A DNA stretch of 5,228 nucleotides from Bacteroidales bacterium (GTDB lineage Bacteria; Bacteroidota; Bacteroidia; Bacteroidales; GCA-2748055): assembly GCA_023135025.1 (NCBI GenBank), contig JAGLTY010000174.1:1-5228 (forward strand). The letters run 5' to 3'. The notes below the pieces were generated by a model. That model did no database searches and was not told where the DNA came from. It worked only from the letters and a program-made list of their open reading frames with translations. Positions 1 to 4,949 of the stretch are shown here, one piece after another. A program made the translations under genes and the position numbers. Within the stretch, counting starts at the first letter, position 1. Each line of letters opens with the position of its first letter.

Positions 1-660
1 TGAAATTGTTTTTTCACGCCAACCCACGGGGTCATCAAACAACTCTTTATCGTGAGCCAATATTTCATTGAATTTATTTTTGAAATCGTCTGATTTAAGA
101 AAAACGGCACAGTCAGCATCATTCATCAGATAATGTAAATCGTAAAAGTGCCTGATTCTTTTTGAAATACTTTCTACCGGATTTTTATCAAAAGAAAATC
201 GAATGAGTGATACCAATTTCTCTAACAAAGTTTGTTCTTTATGTAACACATTGATTTGAAAAGGCTGCAAACTATATTGTTCAATGATTTCTTCATTGTC
301 TGTTTGTGTTAAGAAATCATGTATAAGGCTTTTTACAGTACGCGGCTGATAAGGAAACGGATTAGCAAAAGAGTTAATCTCGACAATAAGCTTATTATTT
401 TTGTTTTTTGCATCAATACTTGCATATTCATGAACAGATTTCCGAAACTTTGACCCCTTGCTGGTTACTCCTTCCATTTGAATTTCGTTAAGTTCACTGG
501 TCATTCCCTTTTCTATCGTTCTGATGATGTTTTTTATTACATTCCCCGAATTATTATTTTCGTGAATAATGGCAATATCTACATCCTCAGAAAAATTATC
601 ACGAGTTGTGATAATTATACAGATTGCTATAGATGAACTTAAGAGAAGAATCCGACATGA
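1..660 (-). pseudogene. AbiEii/AbiGii-type nucleotidyltransferase toxin, N-terminally truncated and cut by the window edge
   Basis: Read on the minus strand, the frame is open from about 681 to position 1 and runs off the window. It contains F-SEDVDIAI (591-571), the nucleotidyltransferase acidic motif with the metal-binding DxD aspartates. Next come a basic stretch (KGSKFRKSVHEYA), an EINSFANPFPYQPR strand segment typical of the family, and a C-terminal LLEKLVSLIRF ... RHFYDLHYL block that matches the 'EKL ... RHYYDL' signature of AbiEii. In this family the toxin transfers nucleotides to an RNA target and is countered by an AbiEi-type antitoxin. The GG(T/S)xLS motif, expected some 10-15 residues before SED, is absent in all three minus-strand frames, and no ATG lies upstream of the motif. 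The only start options are TTG at 681, inside ftsB, or an internal ATG at 504 after the catalytic motif. No antitoxin gene is present. It is AT-rich compared with ftsB and pruA, which suggests transfer. The family call is confident. That it is dead is an inference, because a frameshift or a chimeric join is also possible. Confidence 0.75.
594..616. repeat. Perfect 9-bp inverted repeat at the truncation point of the AbiEii-like frame
   Basis: AATTATCAC (594-602) and GTGATAATT (608-616) are perfect inverted copies separated by GAGTT. The repeat lies exactly where recognisable AbiEii homology begins, just before SEDVDI. It could be a chance hairpin, a deletion or template-switch scar, or a fold-back join created during amplification or assembly. 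Confidence 0.6.
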
Positions 661-664
661 ATAA

Positions 665-970
665 TTACTCTTTCTCTTCAATCACCACAAAAACATCCTC
701 GTTACTCTTCTTCATCAGGAACTGTTCGCGGGCGTATTTCTCCAGGTTCTCCTTGTTGGTGGTTAGTTCGTTCAGGCGGGCCGAATCCTTCTGGATCTGC
801 TCCTGGTAGTACTCCCTGTCATCCTCCAGCTGCCTGATCTCCGATCCCATCCTGATGCGGTCGACCATATTGTTCTGGTCAAAAAAGAGCATCCAGATGG
901 CAAACACCGCAATGGTCAGCACATACTTGTTCCTGAGCCAGGGCCATATCTTCCCGAAGAACCGTTTCAT
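665..970 (-). CDS. ftsB: Septum formation initiator family protein (FtsB/DivIC)
   Basis: This is a 101-residue bitopic membrane protein of the FtsB/DivIC family. In other bacteria it forms a complex with FtsL and FtsQ/DivIB that helps trigger septal peptidoglycan synthesis. The sequence shows a short basic cytoplasmic N-terminus (MKRFFGKIWPWLRNK), one transmembrane helix at about residues 16-30, and a periplasmic coiled coil at about 35-75 rich in charged residues (QLEDDREYYQEQIQKD). It ends with the conserved family block LEKYAREQFLMKKSNEDVFV at 76-95. Length is normal for the family. The ATG at 970 is the natural start because it gives the basic residues before the helix. It lies 80 bp downstream of pruA on the same strand. 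A TATATTTT (984-977) resembles a Bacteroidota -7 element but sits so close to the ATG that read-through from pruA is as likely. The gene ends next to the AbiEii remnant. DivIC would be an equally valid name. Confidence 0.9.
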   Translation of the reverse strand: MKRFFGKIWPWLRNKYVLTIAVFAIWMLFFDQNNMVDRIRMGSEIRQLEDDREYYQEQIQKDSARLNELTTNKENLEKYAREQFLMKKSNEDVFVVIEEKE

Positions 971-1029
971 GCAGTAAAAATATAGAAAAATGAGACTCCC
1001 TTCATACCCACCACAAAGAGACTATCAAC

Positions 1030-1069
1030 ATTTATGGAGTAGGCTTTACCCTACTCCTCCTCCATAAAT
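1030..1069 (-). other. Bulged hairpin overlapping the pruA stop codon
   Basis: In the pruA mRNA sense, the last codons and stop (1069-1050) pair with the sequence just after the gene (1043-1030). The downstream arm ATTTATGGAGTAGG in plus-strand reading is complementary over 14 bases to the end of pruA, with a six-base bulge (1056-1061) falling in the run of three Glu codons. The loop is six bases. No T-run follows on the minus strand, so this is not a classical intrinsic terminator. It may stabilise or help process the pruA transcript, or attenuate read-through into ftsB. Confidence 0.6.
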
Positions 1070-2682
1070 GGGTACCTGTAGTCTTTCGGGGGAACAAAGT
1101 TCTCCTTGATGGTCCTGGGTGATACCCAGCGCAGCAGGTTGATCATGGAGCCTGCTTTGTCGTTGGTTCCCGATCCGCGGGCTCCTCCGAAGGGCTGCTG
1201 TCCCACCACGGCACCAGTAGGCTTGTCGTTGATATAGAAGTTCCCGGCACAGTTGGACAACTTTTTGGTCAGGTACTCGATGGCATACCGGTCCTGGGCA
1301 AAAATAGCTCCTGTAAGTGCATACATGGAAGTGTCGTTGAGAATATCAACTGTTTCGGGGATCTTGTTGTCGTCATAGACATAGAGGGTCAGTACCGGTC
1401 CGAACAGCTCCTCTTCCATGGTAATGTATTTTGGATTGTGGGCCTGAATAACAGTAGGTTCAATAAAGTAGCCCTCCGTTTTATCATAGCCACCACCCAT
1501 GATCACATCAGCGTCTTTATCCTCTTTTGCCCTGTCGATATATCCGGCCAGTTTATCAAATGTGGTTTCATCAATGACTGCATTGAAGAAATTGTTAAAG
1601 TCTTCGGGTGGCCCCATTTTGATTCCTTTTACCATGTTCTCCATCTGCTTGCGCACTTCGGGCCACAAGCTTTCAGGGATATAGGCCCTGGAGGCTGCGG
1701 AACATTTCTGACCCTGGTACTCAAAGGCACCCCTGACCATGGCCACAACCAGCGCTTCAATGTCGGCTGTCGGATGGGCGAATATAAAGTCCTTCCCACC
1801 GGTTTCGCCCACAATGCGCGGGTACGATTTGTACCTTTCAATGTTGCCCCCGATGGTTTTCCACATGTGCTGGAATACCCCGGTGGAACCGGTGAAATGG
1901 ATTCCGGCAAAATCGGCATGGGAGAAAATCTCATTCCCGGCTACGGGCCCGGAGACAAACATCAGGTTGATGACACCCGCAGGAACTCCGGCCTCCATAA
2001 ATGCATCCATCAGTACTTTTGCTGAATACACCTGTGTGTTGGAGCACTTCCAGACCACGGTGTTCCCCATCAAAGCAGGGGCAGAAGGCAGGTTGCCGGC
2101 AATGGAGGTAAAATTAAAGGGAGTCAGCGCAAATACGAATCCTTCCAGTGGACGCTGTTCCACCCGGTTCCAGATTCCTTCGGACGAGATAGGCTGCTGC
2201 TCATAGATCTCGGTCATGTACTTCACATTGAAACGCAGAAAGTCTGCCATCTCACAGGCACTGTCTATCTCGGCCTGCATGACATTCTTCGACTGCGCAA
2301 GCATGGTGGCAGCATTCACTGTGTCGCCATAGGGCCCTGCGATCAGGTCGGCCGCTTTGAGGAAGATCGCTGCACGATGCTCCCAGGAGAGTGCCGCCCA
2401 CTTCTCTTTGGCTTCCAGCGCAGCCTTAATGGCCATCTGCACATGGCTTGCATCACCTTTGTGGTAATGCCCCAGCAGGTGCTTCCTCTCATGAGGAGGA
2501 TGAATGGAGACAAGGTTATCGGTTCTGACCTCTTTACCCCCGATAATCATGGGGATATCCAGTACCTGTGACCTCAGTCGTTCAATTTCTTTCTTTAAAT
2601 CGGCACGCTCCCTTGTTCCCGGAGCATAATCCCTTATCCGCTCATTCACGGGTTCCGGTACATTAAAAATCCCTTTTGTCAT
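1051..2682 (-). CDS. pruA: L-glutamate gamma-semialdehyde dehydrogenase (1-pyrroline-5-carboxylate dehydrogenase)
   Basis: PruA oxidises L-glutamate 5-semialdehyde (in equilibrium with pyrroline-5-carboxylate) to L-glutamate with NAD+, the second step of proline catabolism, in the cytoplasm. The 543-residue protein is a full-length aldehyde dehydrogenase of the ALDH4 type. Visible motifs, in order, are TPFNFTSIAGN (187-197, substrate and oxyanion region), WK at 211-212 (cofactor binding), FTGSTG (263-268, NAD loop), VGETGGKDF (291-299, general base Glu293), GQKCSAASR (324-332, catalytic nucleophile Cys327), EELFGPVL (424-431) and QPFGGARGSG (496-505). The long N-terminal arm (about residues 1-60) and total length resemble the stand-alone, eukaryote-like P5CDH form and not bifunctional PutA; no proline dehydrogenase domain is attached or nearby. 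The ATG at 2682 follows an A-rich leader (AAAGAAAAAAGTT) and a TATATTTG element. Nothing is truncated or missing. Confidence 0.97.
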   Translation of the reverse strand: MTKGIFNVPEPVNERIRDYAPGTRERADLKKEIERLRSQVLDIPMIIGGKEVRTDNLVSIHPPHERKHLLGHYHKGDASHVQMAIKAALEAKEKWAALSWEHRAAIFLKAADLIAGPYGDTVNAATMLAQSKNVMQAEIDSACEMADFLRFNVKYMTEIYEQQPISSEGIWNRVEQRPLEGFVFALTPFNFTSIAGNLPSAPALMGNTVVWKCSNTQVYSAKVLMDAFMEAGVPAGVINLMFVSGPVAGNEIFSHADFAGIHFTGSTGVFQHMWKTIGGNIERYKSYPRIVGETGGKDFIFAHPTADIEALVVAMVRGAFEYQGQKCSAASRAYIPESLWPEVRKQMENMVKGIKMGPPEDFNNFFNAVIDETTFDKLAGYIDRAKEDKDADVIMGGGYDKTEGYFIEPTVIQAHNPKYITMEEELFGPVLTLYVYDDNKIPETVDILNDTSMYALTGAIFAQDRYAIEYLTKKLSNCAGNFYINDKPTGAVVGQQPFGGARGSGTNDKAGSMINLLRWVSPRTIKENFVPPKDYRYPFMEEE

Positions 2683-2717
2683 AACTTTTTTCTTTATAGA
2701 CTGTATGATTTTGGCGG

Positions 2718-2725
2718 CAAATATA
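2718..2725 (-). promoter_or_regulatory. Bacteroidota-type -7 element of pruA
   Basis: On the minus strand this reads TATATTTG, a full match to the Bacteroidota consensus TAnnTTTG. It predicts a transcript start about 30 bases before the pruA ATG. No clear TTTG is visible at the -33 position, so the promoter may need an activator. Confidence 0.55.
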
Positions 2726-2741
2726 GCTCCTTTGGCCTCAT

Positions 2742-2764
2742 TCTGCTACATATTTTACAGCAGA
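2742..2764. repeat. 6-bp inverted repeat over the -33 region of the pruA promoter
   Basis: TCTGCT (2742-2747) and AGCAGA (2759-2764) are inverted copies, with half-site centres about 17 bp apart. The repeat lies where the missing -33 element of pruA would be, so it is a candidate operator. Repeats this short can also occur by chance. Confidence 0.3.
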
Positions 2765-2904
2765 CCGGAAAACAAGAACGCGCTTTCAGACCGCAAAAAC
2801 AGTGGGTTTTATCATATTTTGAATGAAAAGGAGCGCCACAGAAATGTTGCACAGCAGAAAATGGATGGAAGGGGGTAAGAATGGGTAGAAACAAGATACA
2901 AATT

Positions 2905-2926
2905 CGGGCATGAACCGGGTGTGAAC
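2905..2926. repeat. Adjacent 11-bp direct repeats upstream of sod
   Basis: CGGGCATGAAC (2905-2915) is followed directly by CGGGTGTGAAC (2916-2926), with 9 of 11 bases identical. The spacing is one helical turn and the pair lies about 75-95 bp upstream of the sod ATG, as an activator site might. The role is unproven. Confidence 0.4.
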
Positions 2927-2999
2927 AAATCTCATATACAGTTGTTATTTTTAACGAATCTAAGTAACAGCCTATTTTACCATTTAAACTCCAAATAAT

Positions 3000-3599
3000 A
3001 TGTCTTTCAAATTACCCGATTTAAGCTACGACTATAACGCACTGGAACCTTACATTGATGCCAGAACCATGGAGATTCATCATTCGAAGCATCATGCAGC
3101 ATATACTGCCAACCTGAACAAAGCCGTGGAAGGTACGTCGCTGGAAGGAAAATCGATCGAAGAGATCTTTGCCGGAATATCTGCCCATCCTGCAGCTGTA
3201 AGGAACAACGGGGGTGGTTTCTTCAACCACAACGTATACTGGTCGGTGATGGGACCGGGCGGTGGGGGAGAACCCACAGGCGAACTACTTGAGGCGCTCA
3301 ATGGCTCCTTTGGATCATTTGCCGATTTCAAATCGAAGTTCAGCACTGCTGCTGCCACCCGTTTTGGCTCTGGCTGGGCCTGGCTGGTGAAGCAGGCCGA
3401 CGGCTCGCTGGTGGTCAACTCCACTCCCAACCAGGACAATCCGCTGATGGACCTGGCCGAGGTAAAAGGAACTCCCCTGCTGACCATCGATGTATGGGAA
3501 CACGCCTACTACCTGAAGTACCAGAACCGCAGACCCGACTATGTGGAGGCATTCTGGAACGTGATCAACTGGGAAGAGGTTGCCAGGCGGTTCAAATAG
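3000..3599 (+). CDS. sodA: Superoxide dismutase, Fe/Mn family (Mn-like outer sphere)
   Basis: This enzyme disproportionates superoxide to hydrogen peroxide and oxygen. The 199-residue protein has full family length and no signal peptide, so it should be cytoplasmic. The alpha-hairpin N-terminal domain carries MEIHHSKHH with metal ligand His27 and FFNHNVYW with ligand His77. The C-terminal alpha/beta domain carries [18 protein letters not shown] with ligands Asp164 and His168. The outer-sphere residues are those of Mn enzymes: NNGGG before His77 (Gly where Fe enzymes have Gln) and a Gln in NQDNPLM (Gln145). This favours Mn, or cambialistic use of Fe and Mn, which is known from Bacteroidota. 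Automated names such as sodB or 'Fe superoxide dismutase' are therefore possible but less well supported. The gene is monocistronic: an intrinsic terminator follows the stop by about 35 bp, and pruA is divergent upstream. Confidence 0.96.
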   Translation: MSFKLPDLSYDYNALEPYIDARTMEIHHSKHHAAYTANLNKAVEGTSLEGKSIEEIFAGISAHPAAVRNNGGGFFNHNVYWSVMGPGGGGEPTGELLEALNGSFGSFADFKSKFSTAAATRFGSGWAWLVKQADGSLVVNSTPNQDNPLMDLAEVKGTPLLTIDVWEHAYYLKYQNRRPDYVEAFWNVINWEEVARRFK

Positions 3600-3632
3600 A
3601 AGAGAGAGAAAATATTAGTTAGGTGTATGTTC

Positions 3633-3666
3633 AGAGGCGCTCCTTTTTGGGGTGCCTCTATTTTTG
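3633..3666 (+). terminator. Intrinsic terminator of sod
   Basis: AGAGGCGCTCC (3633-3643) pairs with GGGGTGCCTCT (3649-3659) as an 11-bp stem with two G-U wobbles and a TTTTT loop, followed by ATTTTTG. It lies 33 bp after the sod stop and insulates the downstream TA operon. Confidence 0.88.
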
Positions 3667-3678
3667 TGTTCTGTAAAT

Positions 3679-3723
3679 TGTTTGTTTTTCGATCTTTATT
3701 ATGTTTGCTTTTCAATCTTTTTT
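3679..3723 (+). repeat. Tandem 22-bp direct repeat in the antitoxin promoter
   Basis: Two T-rich copies, 3679-3700 and 3702-3723, match at 19 of 22 positions with a period of 23 bp; both share TGTTTG, TTTTC and ATCTTT blocks. The second copy supplies the -33 TTTG of the promoter. The repeats may be operator half-sites for the XRE-type antitoxin or the trace of a promoter duplication. Confidence 0.6.
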
Positions 3724-3733
3724 CTTAACTTTG
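3704..3733 (+). promoter_or_regulatory. Bacteroidota-type promoter of the toxin-antitoxin operon
   Basis: TTTG (3704-3707) and TAACTTTG (3726-3733) match the -33 TTTG and -7 TAnnTTTG elements with 18 bases between them, close to the usual 19-21. The predicted transcript start is at about 3738-3741, only some 10 bases before the ATG at 3750. TTTTC (3720-3724) and GAAAA (3736-3740) bracket the -7 element as a short inverted repeat that could serve as an autoregulatory operator. Confidence 0.65.
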
Positions 3734-3749
3734 AGGAAAACATGGCCGC

Positions 3750-4565
3750 ATGAACAGACAACTGACACCTCAGCAATTGGGAAAGAAACTGAAAGGTATC
3801 CGGATGGAAAGTGGCTTTTCGCAGGAGGATATCGCCAGGATGCTGCAGATTTCCAGGTCATCTGTGGTGCAGATTGAGAAAGGGAACCGACAGATCTCCG
3901 CAATTGAATTAAGCATGCTTTCGGAAGCCCTTGGTTTCTCTGCAGATGAATTCCTTTCAGCGGAGTATGAGGCTTCGACTACGATGAGTATCGTCGAAGA
4001 ACCCGATGTTGAGACTGATTTGGAGGTAATGAGAGATTCAGTTCCCAAGTTGAAAAGGGCAAAGCTGGAAACGGTGATTCTCTATATCACAGGCAGATGT
4101 GGTGCACTACCGAGGATGGATGTCAACCTGCTTATAAATCTGCTTTATCTCTGTGATTTCAACCATTATGAGCTCCATGAGGAGCAGCTTACAGGTCTGC
4201 TCTACACTAAACAGACATATGGCCCATCCCCTGAAAATATCAACGGAATCCTGAAAGAGATGGAAAAGGATGGCAAATTACAGAGGTTCAAAGGCAACTA
4301 CAAAGGCATTCCGCTTATCAAGTACCTTCCTGGTGTTCATGCCAACCTGATGAACCTGAGCGCAGCTGAAAAGGAGGTGATAGACCGGGTGCTTGAGCAG
4401 TTCTCTCACTGGCCAGCCAGCGCGCTTAACGCTTATACTCGGGATGAAATGCCTCTGAAGGCAACGAAACAGGGAGAGGCGATTGGTTATGAACTTGCCT
4501 TTTACCGGGAACAGGGACACTCAGTAAGAATCTATGATGATGACTGGTACAAAGATGAACTTTGA
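3750..4565 (+). CDS. XRE-family HTH plus Panacea (SocA/DUF4065-like) antitoxin
   Basis: This 271-residue protein is probably both the antitoxin and the autorepressor of the operon. Residues 8-68 are a Cro/C1-type helix-turn-helix: LGKKLKGIRMESGFSQEDIARMLQ, then the recognition helix ISRSSVVQIEKGNRQIS, then LSMLSEALGFSADEFL. A polar, acidic linker (about 70-100) follows. Residues 105-255 are a Panacea domain, with the LLINLLYLCDFNHYEL helix, LTGLLYTKQTYGPSPENI (a 'G..Y.K..YGP.P' block at about 148-164) and the terminal ATKQGEAIGYELAFYR block. Panacea domains are known to neutralise many unrelated toxins, and N-terminal HTH versions exist. The ATG at 3750 fits the HTH family start. An upstream ATG at 3742 reads only three codons before TGA. 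The end of the gene overlaps the toxin start. The architecture is clear; the antitoxin role is inferred from family and neighbour. Confidence 0.88.
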   Translation: MNRQLTPQQLGKKLKGIRMESGFSQEDIARMLQISRSSVVQIEKGNRQISAIELSMLSEALGFSADEFLSAEYEASTTMSIVEEPDVETDLEVMRDSVPKLKRAKLETVILYITGRCGALPRMDVNLLINLLYLCDFNHYELHEEQLTGLLYTKQTYGPSPENINGILKEMEKDGKLQRFKGNYKGIPLIKYLPGVHANLMNLSAAEKEVIDRVLEQFSHWPASALNAYTRDEMPLKATKQGEAIGYELAFYREQGHSVRIYDDDWYKDEL

Positions 4566-4899
4566 TGAAATCATTGAATTCAGGAAGGACCAGAAGAAAC
4601 TAGCTAAAAGATACCGAAGCCTGCCTGATGACCTGGAGGAGGTGAGAAAAATTCTGTCAACCAGACCCGATGCTAAACCTCCCTATAGTTATAGAATAGA
4701 GGGGCTTAAAATAAAGTCTTGCATGATTAAGGTTCGGAAAATAAGTTGCAAAAGTCTGAAAACACGCGGAGTGAATTCCGGCCTCCGGCTAATTTATGCC
4801 TACTTCAAAAAGGAATCCAGGATTGTTTTTATTGAGCTCTATCATAAAAGCGACAAGCCTGGAGAGGACCGGAACAGGATCTTAAAATATTTTAAATAG
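4555..4899 (+). CDS. RelE/HigB-like toxin of a type II toxin-antitoxin system
   Basis: This small basic protein of 114 residues from the ATG at 4555 (an ATG at 4534 would add MMMTGTK) has the pattern of RelE-superfamily toxins, many of which cleave mRNA at the ribosome. It has an N-terminal helical pair with many lysines (EFRKDQKKLAKRYRSLPDDLEEV), a central strand region with basic residues (IKVRKISCKSLKTRG), the hallmark NSGLRLIYAYF strand, and a C-terminal VFIELYHKSDKPGEDRNRI block seen in this subgroup. The internal start is preferred because MNFDEIIEF begins the natural first strand or helix and because the longer start only extends the overlap. It overlaps the antitoxin by 11 bases, so translation is probably coupled. 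Antitoxin-first order is usual for type II TA systems. The catalytic residues cannot be assigned with certainty. It appears intact. Confidence 0.85.
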   Translation: MNFDEIIEFRKDQKKLAKRYRSLPDDLEEVRKILSTRPDAKPPYSYRIEGLKIKSCMIKVRKISCKSLKTRGVNSGLRLIYAYFKKESRIVFIELYHKSDKPGEDRNRILKYFK

Positions 4900-4906
4900 A
4901 GGTTCA

Positions 4907-4949
4907 CCCCCCCCTCCCGTCAGACGGTTGGGGGCGTCTCTTTTTTTTT
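4907..4949 (+). terminator. Intrinsic terminator of the toxin-antitoxin operon
   Basis: Eight bases after the toxin stop lies a run of eight C. Two exclusive hairpins are possible: AGACG (4922-4926) with CGTCT (4935-4939), directly before a T9 run; or CCCCC (4910-4914) with GGGGG (4930-4934) plus CCG/CGG inside, separated by a 2x2 internal loop. The T-run ends inside the stop codon of the convergent gene. The minus strand lacks a T-run after the hairpin, so termination works mainly rightward. Confidence 0.75.

Larger units (their letters stand above)
2683..2999. promoter_or_regulatory. Divergent intergenic region between pruA and sod
   Basis: These 317 bp carry no gene I can support; the short minus-strand frame at 2694-2894 has no recognisable protein features. 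The left end holds the pruA promoter and a 6-bp inverted repeat. The right end must carry the sod promoter: TATTTTTA (2946-2953) is a 7/8 match to TAnnTTTG, but I see no paired TTTG about 20 bp upstream, so the call is weak. Two adjacent 11-bp repeats (2905-2926) lie upstream of it. The sod start at 3000 is preceded by an A-rich leader (CCAAATAAT) with no Shine-Dalgarno sequence. Confidence 0.55.

Noticed and set aside
600..658. Small minus-strand frame starting at 658 (MSDSSLKFIYSNLYNYHNS) as the missing AbiEii N-terminus joined by a frameshift
   Set aside because: It is only 19 codons long and lacks the GG-x-LS motif, so a simple frameshift does not restore the family N-terminus.
977..984. 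TATATTTT as a dedicated ftsB promoter
   Set aside because: It is only seven bases from the ATG, has an imperfect last base and no TTTG at the proper distance, so it is not listed as a feature.
1438..2025. Plus-strand open frame of 195 codons inside pruA, with other plus-strand frames at 1739-2206 and 2377-2571
   Set aside because: They lie antisense to a fully conserved enzyme gene, have no recognisable domain, and arise from the codon bias of pruA.
2694..2894. Minus-strand frame of 66 codons upstream of pruA
   Set aside because: It covers the pruA promoter, is rich in Cys, Phe and Pro without a domain pattern, and has no promoter or leader of its own.
3092..3487. Minus-strand frame of 131 codons inside sod
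   Set aside because: It is antisense to a complete superoxide dismutase gene with all ligands present and has low-complexity composition.
4907..4914. C8 homopolymer as a phase-variation switch
   Set aside because: It lies after the toxin stop and before the convergent gene's stop, so slippage would not change any reading frame; it is better explained as part of the terminator.
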